DNA from: Salmonella enterica subsp. enterica serovar Choleraesuis
GTDB lineage: Bacteria > Pseudomonadota > Gammaproteobacteria > Enterobacterales > Enterobacteriaceae
Assembly: GCA_022846635.1 (NCBI GenBank)
Contig: AP025685.1
Location: 2,046,001-2,110,000 of the forward strand
Length of the DNA: 64,000 nt
Reading direction: 5' to 3'
Shown here: in pieces, positions 29,049 through 36,831 of the stretch
Numbering within the stretch: position 1 is the stretch's first letter
How the letters are laid out: each line of letters opens with the position of its first letter
Notes under the pieces: model-generated
Told to the model about the DNA's origin: nothing
Database searches by the model: none
The model's input: the letters and a program-made list of their open reading frames with translations, nothing else
Program-made: the position numbers and the translations under genes

Positions 29049-30083
29049 CTATTTAATTTGCGAGGAGACCCGCCATAAATCGACACCACCTTCGGTGGCA
29101 TAGCGGTCGATCTCTTTCAGCTCTTCGCTGCTGAATGCCAGATTATCCAGCGCTTTCAGCGTATCGCTTAGTTGCTCAACGGTTCGTGCACCCACCAACG
29201 CAGAGGTGACACGCGCATCGCGCAGCGCCCAGGCTACGGCCATTTGCGCCAGCGTCTGGCCGCGTCTGCCGGCAATCTCATTAAGCGCACGGATCTTCGC
29301 GAGATTTTCTTCATTGAGCATCGGGCCAATCCGGCTTTCCCGGTTAACCCTGGCATCATCTGGAATACCGTTCAGGTATTTATTGGTCAACAGGCCCTGT
29401 GCCATAGGGGAGAAGGCGATACAGCCCGCGCCAATCTCTTGTAACGCATCCAGTAATCCACCCTCGATACTACGGTTAAACATCGAGTAGTTAGGCTGGT
29501 GGATAAATAGCGGAACCTTTTCATCTTCCAGAATGGCGGCCGCTTTACGGGTCAGCTCCGGAGAATAAGAAGAGATACCCACGTACAATGCCTTACCCTG
29601 GCGATAGATTTGAGCCAGTGCCCCCATGGTTTCTTCCAGCGGAGTGTCAGGATCGACCCGGTGACTGTAAAAGATATCAACGTAATCCAGCCCCATACGG
29701 CGCAGGCTTTGATCGCAACTGGCTATGAGATGTTTGCGGGAGCCCGTCGGCCCACCGTAAGGGCCATCCCACATATTCCAGCCGGCTTTTGTAGAGATGA
29801 TCAGCTCATCGCGATAGCCCTGCATCTCTTTGGCCAGCCAGCGGCCAAAGTTCTCCTCGGCGGAGCCAGCCGGAGGTCCATAGTTATTAGCCAGATCGAA
29901 GTGGGTGATCCCATTATCGAAAGCATGCCTTAGCACCGCGCGGCAGTTTTCGAAGACGTTTACGCCGCCAAAATTCTGCCACAGACCGAGGGAGATTAAC
30001 GGCAGCGCCAGGCCACTGTTCCCGGTCCTGCGGTACTGCATCTGCCCGCTATAGCGGGAGGCGTTCGGGGTATAAGACATCAT
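29049..30083 (-). CDS. gpr: YghZ-type aldo/keto reductase (L-glyceraldehyde 3-phosphate reductase family)
   Basis: 344 residues, close in length and sequence to E. coli YghZ/Gpr (346). Matching stretches include GITHFDLANNYGPPAGSAEE with the catalytic Tyr, ELIISTKAGWNMWDGPYGG with the catalytic Lys, YVDIFYSHRVD and SPMAQGLLTNKYLNGIPDD. E. coli Gpr reduces L-glyceraldehyde 3-phosphate and methylglyoxal with NADPH. GGAGCTAA precedes the tandem ATGATG. A repeat copy (30173-30196) lies about 90 bp upstream in its leader. Confidence 0.88.
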   Translation of the reverse strand: MMSYTPNASRYSGQMQYRRTGNSGLALPLISLGLWQNFGGVNVFENCRAVLRHAFDNGITHFDLANNYGPPAGSAEENFGRWLAKEMQGYRDELIISTKAGWNMWDGPYGGPTGSRKHLIASCDQSLRRMGLDYVDIFYSHRVDPDTPLEETMGALAQIYRQGKALYVGISSYSPELTRKAAAILEDEKVPLFIHQPNYSMFNRSIEGGLLDALQEIGAGCIAFSPMAQGLLTNKYLNGIPDDARVNRESRIGPMLNEENLAKIRALNEIAGRRGQTLAQMAVAWALRDARVTSALVGARTVEQLSDTLKALDNLAFSSEELKEIDRYATEGGVDLWRVSSQIK

Positions 30084-30172
30084 TTAGCTCCATTTGGTGA
30101 CAACTTAAGACAACATACTCTTTTACGTCAGGAGAAAGCTTAAAGAAAAACGCTTTTTTACCCAACCTAACC

Positions 30173-30196
30173 GGTTAAATGCTCCTTATTTCTCAC
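30173..30196. repeat. Left copy of a 24-bp perfect direct repeat
   Basis: The 24 bases beginning GGTTAAATGCTCCTTATTTC and ending TCAC recur exactly at 35219-35242. With one mismatch the match extends five bases to the left (from 30168). This copy lies in the leader of the YghZ-type gene. Confidence 0.9.
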
Positions 30197-30255
30197 GACC
30201 ACTATACTGTAATGGCCTGATTATCATAAAGAGATGACCTCGAGGAATTTGACCT

Positions 30256-30708
30256 ATGCATATAACGAGTACGCCACCGCGCAAACTGCAACAATTCACC
30301 GCGCTGCTGGTGTTGATTCCCTCTATTGCTGTCACAGTACTGCTTGTATTGCTGATAAGGAGCGTTCCCAGCGACCAGAGCGGGCTGTGGGCCATTTACA
30401 GCGTATATCTGGCGGGATATGCGGTGGTTATTTTTCAGTTGCGAACTATCTGGCGCGCGTTAGTCGCGGGGGTGATGTATAAAAGTCGCGAAGCGTATAT
30501 GAAAGCCGCAATCCGGTGCGCTATCGTTACGCTTATCTTTATGCTGTTTGGCATGATGCACAACTATCTGGCCGGTGATGCCCAGGGCCACGGCCTGTTT
30601 AGCGGGCCGAATCTGCCGACCATCCTGCGCACCAGCACGGCAATTTATATGGCAATGATTGGCCTTGGGGTATTTTTGGAAGCAGGGCGCTGCGCTGAAG
30701 ATTCCTGA
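30256..30708 (+). CDS. Hypothetical four-helix membrane protein
   Basis: 150 residues with four likely membrane helices (LLVLIPSIAVTVLLVLLI, AIYSVYLAGYAVVIFQL, AIVTLIFMLFGMMHNYLAG, AIYMAMIGLGVFLEAG). The loops are short and positive. AGGAATTTGACCT precedes the ATG. No family is recognised. It sits just inside the left repeat copy and converges on the DeoR gene, with a GC-rich hairpin between them. Confidence 0.6.
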   Translation: MHITSTPPRKLQQFTALLVLIPSIAVTVLLVLLIRSVPSDQSGLWAIYSVYLAGYAVVIFQLRTIWRALVAGVMYKSREAYMKAAIRCAIVTLIFMLFGMMHNYLAGDAQGHGLFSGPNLPTILRTSTAIYMAMIGLGVFLEAGRCAEDS

Positions 30709-30723
30709 TATAGGTAACAATGA

Positions 30724-30756
30724 CCGGCGCGGGCGAGGAAAAGCGGCTCGCGCCGG
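30724..30756. terminator. Hairpin between the membrane-protein gene and the DeoR gene
   Basis: 8-bp GC-rich stem CCGGCGCG / CGCGCCGG between two converging genes. No clear T run is present. Confidence 0.55.
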
Positions 30757-30767
30757 GAATAGAAGGA

Positions 30768-31523
30768 TTAGCAGGTAACTACTGTTGTCTGCTTAGCGAC
30801 TTCCTCGATACCATTTTTATCAGCAATATCATTGGTAATCAGCGCAGTAATCTCTGACCAGTCGCAAATCTTAAACAGGCTGCTACGCTGAAACTTCGTA
30901 TAATCCCCAAGAATATATTTCTTTTCTGAGTGGGCGATAATCGTTCGATCGAGAAACGCATCGGATGAAGATGGCGTGGTTGGGCCGGCCAGATTGCTAA
31001 AACCATCGGTGCCGATCATGCATAAATCGACATGAATATCGCTAATCATAGAAACCGCCCAGCCGCCAAACACCGAGGAGCTTTTGCGTCTTAACTCACC
31101 GCCAAACAGAAAAACCTGATTATCCGATTCGATAAGTACGCTTGCCACCGGCAGTGAGTCGGTAAAAATTTTAAAGCCAGACTTCATGCACAGCAAATTT
31201 GCCAGTTCATAGGTCGTGCTGCCGGTACCGATAATCATGGAGCTGTTGGGGGGAATAAACTCCAGTGCTTTGCGAGCAATGGCTTTTTTAAACGAACCAT
31301 TCTCTTTCTCACGCACCTGGAAAGGGTGCTCAATCGCTCCCTGCTTAAGCGTGGCGCCACCATGACTTTTTATCAGCAAGCCTTTTTGTTCCAGATAGGT
31401 TAAATCCTTTCTGATAGTTTCATAAGTCACTTCATACTTGCGGGCCAGGTCGCTGACGTACACGGTTCCCGCCGAAATTATGTCTTCGAGGATCAGTTTT
31501 CTCCTCTCATCAACCAGGTACAT
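30768..31523 (-). CDS. DeoR-family repressor of the adjacent PTS operon
   Basis: 251 residues. The N-terminal DeoR helix-turn-helix is VYVSDLARKYEVTYETIRKDLTYLE (about 21-45), followed by the hallmark GLLIKSHGGA. The C-terminal DeoR sensor domain has the sugar-phosphate binding motif GTGSTTYELA and GGELRRKSSSVFG. Such repressors respond to a phosphorylated sugar made by the pathway they control. A strong GGAGGAAGG ribosome binding site precedes the ATG. It is divergent from the PTS operon across 364 bp, so autoregulation and operon control are both likely. Confidence 0.92.
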   Translation of the reverse strand: MYLVDERRKLILEDIISAGTVYVSDLARKYEVTYETIRKDLTYLEQKGLLIKSHGGATLKQGAIEHPFQVREKENGSFKKAIARKALEFIPPNSSMIIGTGSTTYELANLLCMKSGFKIFTDSLPVASVLIESDNQVFLFGGELRRKSSSVFGGWAVSMISDIHVDLCMIGTDGFSNLAGPTTPSSSDAFLDRTIIAHSEKKYILGDYTKFQRSSLFKICDWSEITALITNDIADKNGIEEVAKQTTVVTC

Positions 31524-31584
31524 CCTTCCTCCGGAAAACGGCTCAGCCTAACCTGTAAAGCCAAATCATAGCACAGAAAATACA

Positions 31585-31768
31585 AACAAAAACAAATCTG
31601 TACCGTAATTGCCTTCTTATCCCGGCGTGTCTTTTCAGAACCAGATCTTGGCCTAACTAAATGATTTAAATGATTAATTAACTAATTCCGCCTTAAGAAA
31701 ATATCCGTGCCGATAGCCCTTTCCACATTACGTGATTTGGTATTGGTTATTTTTTATTTGTTTTTGTT
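31585..31768. promoter_or_regulatory. Candidate DeoR-type operator pair
   Basis: AACAAAAACAAAT (31585-31597) and its exact reverse complement ATTTGTTTTTGTT (31756-31768) face each other in the divergent promoter region. T/A-rich runs of this kind are typical of DeoR-family operators, and looping between two sites is known in the family. Binding is inferred. Confidence 0.45.
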
Positions 31769-31806
31769 GGTTTTTAATTTATTAAAAATCAATTAGTTAT
31801 GATATT

Positions 31807-31853
31807 TGTGATTTTGATCTCAATTGACAGCCAATATTTACCAATCGCATAAT
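31807..31853 (+). promoter_or_regulatory. CRP site and sigma-70 promoter of the PTS operon
   Basis: TGTGATTTTGATCTCA (31807-31822) fits the CRP consensus at 8 of 10 arm bases. It is followed directly by TTGACA (31824-31829), an 18-base spacer and CATAAT (31848-31853). The CRP centre is about 45 bases before the expected start site, close to a class II arrangement. This implies catabolite control. Confidence 0.7.
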
Positions 31854-31887
31854 TGGTATCAGTTCTCTAATGACAGGCTGAATTAAC

Positions 31888-32424
31888 ATGAAAACAAATA
31901 TTGCAATCGCATGTGATGATGTAGGTTTTGAGCGCAAGGAGGAGATCAAAAAGTATTTATCAGAACATAAAAATGCCCGGATTGTGTATGACCCGGTTCA
32001 GACCAGAGAACAAGGGGTTAATAACTTCGCCCGCCTGGCGGATGAAATGGCTGAGGTTATTCAAAGGGATGAGTGCCGTCTGGGAATTTATATCTGCGGC
32101 ACCGGGATCGGTTTTACCTGCCAGGTTAATAAGCATTGGGGTATCCGGGCTGTCGCGGTCACCAATCCCTATTCCGCTAAGCGGGCAAGGCTCAGCAATA
32201 ACGCTCAGATTATTGGGCTCGGATGCCGGGTTAACGATCTGGAATACACCAAGATGATCGTCGATGCCTGGTACGATAATCCTTTTGACTTTCCAACCGC
32301 TCGCGAAAACTCGAAAAAGAACTTACTGGAAGCAGAGCGTAGCGATAACGCTCTGTTGGTCAAACCGGCATACGTTCGCTGGAATATGGGATTCCGGCCG
32401 GACGATGTGCAATCAGAGGGCTAA
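31888..32424 (+). CDS. RpiB/LacAB-family sugar-phosphate isomerase with altered active site
   Basis: 178 residues of the RpiB/LacA/LacB fold, which interconvert aldose and ketose phosphates. The catalytic Cys is kept (YICGTGIGF, Cys70), as are NPYSAKRA and KMIVDAWYDNPFD. The Asp-His that starts the RpiB active site is Asp-Asp here (ACDDVGF, 10-11), and the position of E. coli RpiB His99 is Ser103. The C-terminus is longer than in RpiB. These changes suggest a substrate other than ribose 5-phosphate. First gene of the operon, 3 bp before the EIIC gene. Confidence 0.85.
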   Translation: MKTNIAIACDDVGFERKEEIKKYLSEHKNARIVYDPVQTREQGVNNFARLADEMAEVIQRDECRLGIYICGTGIGFTCQVNKHWGIRAVAVTNPYSAKRARLSNNAQIIGLGCRVNDLEYTKMIVDAWYDNPFDFPTARENSKKNLLEAERSDNALLVKPAYVRWNMGFRPDDVQSEG

Positions 32425-32427
32425 ATC

Positions 32428-33789
32428 ATGGAATTGATTACGCAGTTTATTAACGATCTGGGTAATTTTATCTTTATTCCGGTTATTTTCCTGGTGCTGA
32501 TGAAGCTACTGGGCAGGCCGCTCTCCGAGTGTATTTCGTCTGCTATCAAGGTTGGCATTGGTTTTATCGCGCTGACTATGACTATCAAGTTGATGCTGGA
32601 GAAGATGCAGCCCGCGGTAACCGGGCTGGCTGAAGCCACCGGTTCTTCGCTGAGCGCGATTGATGTTGGTGGCGCTGCAACCGCAGTGATGGGCTTTGGC
32701 TCCAGTATGGGGGCTATCATTATTCCACTGTGCGTAGCGGTGAATATTGCAATGCTGGTGGCTCGCCTGACGGATTGCGTCAACGTCGATGTGTTTAACC
32801 TGCATCAGAATGCGTCTATGGGGGCGATTGTAGGTGCCTATTCCGGCAGCTTCCTTTATGGAGTACTTACAGCGGCGCTATTTCATGTATGGGCGCTTAT
32901 CGCCGCCGATTTGGGAGCTAAAAAGAATGAGGAGTTCTTTAATTTACCTAAAGGCGTCGCTATCTCGCACCCGGTGGCTAATACCTATCAGCTGTTTGCC
33001 TATCCATTTAACTGGATATACGACCGCATTCCTGGTTTCCGCCATCTCAATGTTACTGCGGAAACCATCCAGAAACGTTTCGGTATCCTCGGTGACCCGA
33101 CCATGGTCGGCTTTATCATTGGTATTTTGCTGGGTTTCTGCGGTTATGGCTGGGAGTCTCCGTATCACACCATTATTGCCAGCCTGCAATTAGGGATGTA
33201 TCTCGCGGCAGTCATGCTGCTGCTGCCGCGCATGACCTCCATCATGATGGAAGGGCTGGTGCCCCTGTCTAACGTGGCGCGAAAACGCCTGGTTAAACGA
33301 TTCCCCGATCGCGAAATCACGGTAGGGATGGATACCGCTCTTATCGTTGGTCACCCATCGGTTATTGCCCCAGCGCTGTTGCTCATCCCTGTTATCGTAA
33401 TTTTGGCTGTAGTTCTGCCGGGTAACCGAGTTATGCCTCTGGGCGATCTGTCGCAGTTCGTCTTCTTCATTGCCTGCATGGTTCCGGTATTCAACGGCAA
33501 CATCATTCGCACCTGGGTGACTTCAGTCATTCTGTTTGGCGGCGGGCTATATATCGCTTCATGGATGGCCCCGGCAACGAATGAAGTGTTCCAAAAATTC
33601 GGCACTAACCCGGACGCCAGCGTGATGTATTCCTCACTTAATCCTTCAGCTAACCCATTCACCGGATTGTTCGCCACGCTCAGTCATGTAGGGATTGTGG
33701 GCTATATCCTGGCGGGAATTTTGCTGCTGTCGGTCGGTTTTTTAATCAAGCAAAAAGCACGTCGTCAGGTGAAAACTCAGACCGCGTAA
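32428..33789 (+). CDS. PTS EIIC, galactitol (GatC) family permease
   Basis: 453-residue integral membrane permease of the GAT class. It starts FINDLGNFIFIPVIFLVLMK and has about ten membrane helices. The segments FGSSMGAIIIPLCVAVNIAML and NVDVFNLHQNASMGAIVGAYSG are typical of EIIC-Gat. It forms the channel through which the sugar is taken up and phosphorylated with EIIB and EIIA. The true substrate is not known; no sugar-alcohol dehydrogenase is in the operon, which argues against galactitol. Confidence 0.9.
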   Translation: MELITQFINDLGNFIFIPVIFLVLMKLLGRPLSECISSAIKVGIGFIALTMTIKLMLEKMQPAVTGLAEATGSSLSAIDVGGAATAVMGFGSSMGAIIIPLCVAVNIAMLVARLTDCVNVDVFNLHQNASMGAIVGAYSGSFLYGVLTAALFHVWALIAADLGAKKNEEFFNLPKGVAISHPVANTYQLFAYPFNWIYDRIPGFRHLNVTAETIQKRFGILGDPTMVGFIIGILLGFCGYGWESPYHTIIASLQLGMYLAAVMLLLPRMTSIMMEGLVPLSNVARKRLVKRFPDREITVGMDTALIVGHPSVIAPALLLIPVIVILAVVLPGNRVMPLGDLSQFVFFIACMVPVFNGNIIRTWVTSVILFGGGLYIASWMAPATNEVFQKFGTNPDASVMYSSLNPSANPFTGLFATLSHVGIVGYILAGILLLSVGFLIKQKARRQVKTQTA

Positions 33790-33823
33790 ATTGCGACAAT
33801 TACTCTCTTATAAGGACTTAAAA

Positions 33824-34108
33824 ATGAAAAAGATTTTAGTGGTGTGTGGTAACGGAATCGCCTCATCCTCAATCATGGTTTCAGTTTTGCAGGACTTTTT
33901 GAAAGAGCAGCACATGGAAGCGCAGGTGGATAAGTCATCGCTGATGGCCTGTACCACAGACACCTTCAATAGTTATGACCTCATTGTATCTTCGACCAAA
34001 CTTGATAACCCGGCGATTAACACACGCGTGATTGTCGGGGCGGGTCTGCTTACCGGGTTGGGTGAGGATGAAATTTTTTCCGCAGTTAAAGAAGAACTTC
34101 AAAAATAG
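33824..34108 (+). CDS. PTS EIIB, galactitol/lactose-type
   Basis: 94 residues beginning KKILVVCGNGIASSSIM. Cys8 is the predicted phosphocysteine, and the P-loop-like CGNGIASS is the EIIB-Gat/SgaB pattern. It passes phosphate from EIIA to the sugar in EIIC. AAGGACTTAAAA precedes the ATG, so this start is preferred over an earlier TTG-type start. 34 bp after EIIC and 13 bp before EIIA. Confidence 0.9.
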   Translation: MKKILVVCGNGIASSSIMVSVLQDFLKEQHMEAQVDKSSLMACTTDTFNSYDLIVSSTKLDNPAINTRVIVGAGLLTGLGEDEIFSAVKEELQK

Positions 34109-34121
34109 ACGGGTGAGCATT

Positions 34122-34586
34122 ATGGAATTGAAGATTCTGGTCAATGAAGTCAGTGATGGCAACATGGACTATCGAGCGGCCATCCGCTGTGCCGGAGAGA
34201 AGCTGCTGGAAAAGGGGTATATCACTGCGCAATATATTGAAGCCTGTCTGGCTCGAGAGAAGAGTTACCCCACGGGGTTGCTGATGGCGAACGGGCAGGG
34301 GATAGCTATCCCGCATGCAGATTACACATTGGTAAAAACCGATAGCATAAGCGTGGTGCGTTTTTCCCATGATGTGACCTTCGGCCAGATGGAAGATGCA
34401 GACCTGAGCGTAGACTGCGGCATAGTATTCAACCTGGCCTTTGCCTCCAGCGATCGCCACCTGGCAATACTGCGCCGTCTGTTTACACTATTTCAGGATC
34501 TCACCTTTATTGAATCCTGTCGCAGCCTCAAAACGGAAGAGGTTGGCGATTATATTCAAGGCATGCTGCAAGCTCAGGCAGCGTAA
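34122..34586 (+). CDS. PTS EIIA, fructose/galactitol-type
   Basis: 154 residues of the PTS EIIA type 2 fold. The phosphoacceptor is His65 in GIAIPHADYTLV. It accepts phosphate from HPr and hands it to EIIB. GTGAGC lies close to the ATG at 34122. An upstream in-frame start overlapping the EIIB gene is unlikely. Third PTS component of the operon, followed by a short gap with a perfect hairpin. Confidence 0.9.
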   Translation: MELKILVNEVSDGNMDYRAAIRCAGEKLLEKGYITAQYIEACLAREKSYPTGLLMANGQGIAIPHADYTLVKTDSISVVRFSHDVTFGQMEDADLSVDCGIVFNLAFASSDRHLAILRRLFTLFQDLTFIESCRSLKTEEVGDYIQGMLQAQAA

Positions 34587-34596
34587 TGTCAGTTGG

Positions 34597-34616
34597 GCCG
34601 CGGATAATTCCGCGGC
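34597..34616 (+). other. Hairpin between the EIIA and SIS genes
   Basis: A stem GCCGCGGA / TCCGCGGC with a TAAT loop sits in the 55-bp gap between the EIIA and SIS genes, with no T run. It could stabilise the upstream message or lower downstream expression. Confidence 0.6.
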
Positions 34617-34641
34617 ACCTGCTCTAAGGTGAAGCCAAACG

Positions 34642-35163
34642 ATGAAAAATTTCACACTAGTTACCGATGAGTTGACGGCGCTCATCGGGCGGATTGATCC
34701 ATTGGAATTCGATCAGCTTATTTATGCCATTACTCATGCAGGACATATTTACCTGGCAGGCGCGGGGCGTTCGGGACAAATGGTGGGCGCGTTTGCCAAC
34801 CGGTTGATGCACCTGGGTTTTACCGTAAGCATGGTAGGTGAAATCAGTTCACCGCACTCGCGGCAAAACGACCTGATGATTATTGGTTCCGGTTCGGGCG
34901 AAACCCAGCGATTGATTAATCAGGCCGGGATAGCTAAGAAAAATGGGGTTCGAATTGCGCTCATTACTACGGCTGGCGAATCAACGCTGGCTCGTCTGGC
35001 CGATTGTAAGCTGATTATACCCGCGACTGACAGCGTACAGCCAATGGGCACACTGTTTGAACAGGCATCATTGCTGGTATATGACAGCATCATCCTGGCG
35101 CTGATGGCGCGTCTGAATGAAACGGCCGATAGCATGAAACGCCGCCATGCAGATATTGAATAA
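34642..35163 (+). CDS. SIS-domain isomerase, 6-phospho-3-hexuloisomerase-like
   Basis: 173 residues with one SIS sugar-phosphate isomerase domain: IYLAGAGRSGQMVGAFANRL (about 34-53), MHLGFTVSMVGEISSP, and IIGSGSGETQRLINQAGIAK. This matches the HxlB type that interconverts 3-hexulose 6-phosphate and fructose 6-phosphate. The partner hexulose-phosphate synthase (HxlA) is not in the window, so formaldehyde fixation is unlikely. In this operon it would act on the imported sugar phosphate. AAGGTGAAG precedes the ATG. Followed by a terminator. Confidence 0.85.
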   Translation: MKNFTLVTDELTALIGRIDPLEFDQLIYAITHAGHIYLAGAGRSGQMVGAFANRLMHLGFTVSMVGEISSPHSRQNDLMIIGSGSGETQRLINQAGIAKKNGVRIALITTAGESTLARLADCKLIIPATDSVQPMGTLFEQASLLVYDSIILALMARLNETADSMKRRHADIE

Positions 35164-35176
35164 GTATGTTTTCTTT

Positions 35177-35203
35177 AAAAAGCCCGGCAATAGCCGGGCT
35201 TAT
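35177..35203. terminator. Terminator of the PTS operon
   Basis: 8-bp stem AGCCCGGC / GCCGGGCT with A run on one side and TTATTCT on the other. It could also stop transcription arriving from the Hcp side. Confidence 0.85.
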
Positions 35204-35218
35204 TCTGAGGAAATAACT

Positions 35219-35242
35219 GGTTAAATGCTCCTTATTTCTCAC
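35219..35242. repeat. Right copy of the 24-bp perfect direct repeat
   Basis: Identical to 30173-30196 and in the same orientation, with a five-base extension on the left carrying one mismatch (from 35214). It lies between the PTS operon terminator and the Hcp cassette. Confidence 0.9.
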
Positions 35243-35280
35243 CACCCATTGGGTTGTTATATTCTATATGCAACTTATTA

Positions 35281-35760
35281 TCAGCGACAGCAAAACTCGT
35301 TCCATGAGTCACGGTAAATTATATTTCCTTCTGTATACTTCCATGTAATTGCTTCATAACGTAATTCGAGCGTTTCAAGATGAGTGCTATTCATACCGTT
35401 AGGTGACAGGTATGGTGCAACCGTTGTGAACTTAACATTTTCCAGAATGATATTGAAATACTCGGCCTCAATGCCCGACTCAAGAATACGGTACATCTTA
35501 ATTGTTGCTTTCTTCATAGTGCGGCCCTCACAAATAGCCCGATAAATCAGCGGAGTTGTCTGATCAAATTCTTTAACTATCGAGATAGGGCGATGAATGC
35601 GCGTGCCAGTTAATTTTCCATAATTTGGATCTGCTGGAATAGTTATACCATGCGAAAATGACTTTAATTCGATAGAACCCAAACGCTTTGGTATTAAGCA
35701 ACTACCAACTACAGGCGAGCCGTTCTCATCTTCAAGCCATAAGTGAGCAGGGGTAGACAT
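35281..35760 (-). CDS. hcp: Hcp-family type VI secretion protein (orphan)
   Basis: 159 residues, the usual Hcp size. The N-terminus is AHLWLEDENGSPVVGSC; IELKSFSHGITIPAD, IHRPISIVKEFDQTTPLIYRA and KKATIKMYRILESG are classic Hcp1-family stretches. Hcp hexamers stack into the type VI tube and carry small effectors in their lumen. AAGGAAATTAT precedes the ATG. No other type VI structural gene is in the window. Last gene of a minus-strand, AT-rich three-gene cassette. Confidence 0.9.
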   Translation of the reverse strand: MSTPAHLWLEDENGSPVVGSCLIPKRLGSIELKSFSHGITIPADPNYGKLTGTRIHRPISIVKEFDQTTPLIYRAICEGRTMKKATIKMYRILESGIEAEYFNIILENVKFTTVAPYLSPNGMNSTHLETLELRYEAITWKYTEGNIIYRDSWNEFCCR

Positions 35761-35795
35761 ATAATTTCCTTATAGATAAATTTATGATAACACTT

Positions 35796-35993
35796 TTATT
35801 TGAGTTTTTTAATTTCACATATTGATAAAGCAATCATCACAAAAACAAAAAACAAAGGGATGAGCCAGATTGGGCTGCTCGGAAATAATAAGCCCTGGAT
35901 CAAAGCAAAAAATATTGTCAGCAATGCCGGTCCATAATACGAAACCAAGGACCTGAATACTCTTCGGAGAAGCCTTTTAATAAGATTTATCAT
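35796..35993 (-). CDS. Small two-helix membrane protein, candidate immunity protein
   Basis: 65 residues. A basic start (MINLIKRLLRRVFR) is followed by two membrane helices (YYGPALLTIFFALIQGLLF and IWLIPLFFVFVMIALSICEI). It begins 2 bases after the stop of the 230-residue gene, so translation is coupled. Small membrane proteins next to type VI effectors often protect the producer. That role is inferred from position; no family is recognised. Confidence 0.6.
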   Translation of the reverse strand: MINLIKRLLRRVFRSLVSYYGPALLTIFFALIQGLLFPSSPIWLIPLFFVFVMIALSICEIKKLK

Positions 35994-35995
35994 GA

Positions 35996-36688
35996 TTATC
36001 GAATCATCCTGGTTATGATATCTGCAATACCATCATCCGATGCCCATTGCGCTTTATGTGCCTCAGCCCTCTCAAACAATGGTTCTATAAGGAAGAACAT
36101 CATTTCCAGTTCCTGAGCGTATAACGCTGAATAGTAAGCTGGATAAGCAATATGAAGACGATGCGCGCTGTCAGATGCTTTCTGGACTACACCGTACATG
36201 CCAATAGTACCTGCAACCCCGCCCACTCTTCGTCCGACCAGTGCACTAAGTTTGAGACTCATATTCATACCTACAGCAACAAAGGATGCTGTGGCTAAAG
36301 CAAATCCCGCATTTGTGAGTGAACTTGCAGCAATATGAATATTTACAGCCATAAGCATTTGTTTGATATGCTCAAGCTGTTCTGAAGTTCTATATTTAAA
36401 TATCCCCTCGAAATATATTTTTAGCATGTCATGCGTAATATTTCCATTTCGCAGAAGGTAAATAACGGCGTTTTTAAATCGAATATCCTCGTTTTTTTGT
36501 TTTTTGCATACGTCCTGATACTCATCAGTAAAGCAAGATGTATAATATAGCGCGCGTTTTGCTCCTGCATCTATCATCTCTAACTGATTAACCATGGTTT
36601 TACTTACGCTTGTTAGCGCATGTTCGAACTTCAAAGCTAAAATTTCATTAGTCTGCAAATAACTAATAATTTCATTATTGTAATACAT
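35996..36688 (-). CDS. 230-residue protein, candidate Hcp-delivered membrane-acting effector
   Basis: A helical N-terminal half is followed by hydrophobic, small-residue-rich segments (about 112-170: AASSLTNAGFALATASFVAV and a glycine-rich LVGRRVGGVAGTIGMYGVV) and then YYSALYAQELEMMFFLIEPL. Short hydrophobic hairpins of this kind suit membrane insertion. It may belong to the DUF4225-like proteins that I recall next to hcp genes; this could not be checked. AAGCAAGGG lies before the ATG. It is the first gene of the cassette, upstream of the small membrane protein and hcp. Confidence 0.55.
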   Translation of the reverse strand: MYYNNEIISYLQTNEILALKFEHALTSVSKTMVNQLEMIDAGAKRALYYTSCFTDEYQDVCKKQKNEDIRFKNAVIYLLRNGNITHDMLKIYFEGIFKYRTSEQLEHIKQMLMAVNIHIAASSLTNAGFALATASFVAVGMNMSLKLSALVGRRVGGVAGTIGMYGVVQKASDSAHRLHIAYPAYYSALYAQELEMMFFLIEPLFERAEAHKAQWASDDGIADIITRMIR

Positions 36689-36831
36689 AGCATCCCTTGC
36701 TTATCCCTATAAATACTCACTCTAATTTTATTCCAGAGAAATGCTTCTGGTAAACCAGAAGTCATAATAAATGCAAAAGATCGCCCCTTGAACATATTTT
36801 TCAATTTTTTTGCTGGCGTCATAGTACTAAG

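Noticed and set aside
32421..32783. Minus-strand frame opposite the EIIC gene
   Set aside because: Antisense to a clearly coding membrane permease; Ser/Ile-rich product typical of the complement of a hydrophobic gene.
29049..35242. Composite transposon bounded by the 24-bp repeats
   Set aside because: The repeats carry no inverted ends and there is no transposase between them, so only a repeat-bounded block is claimed.
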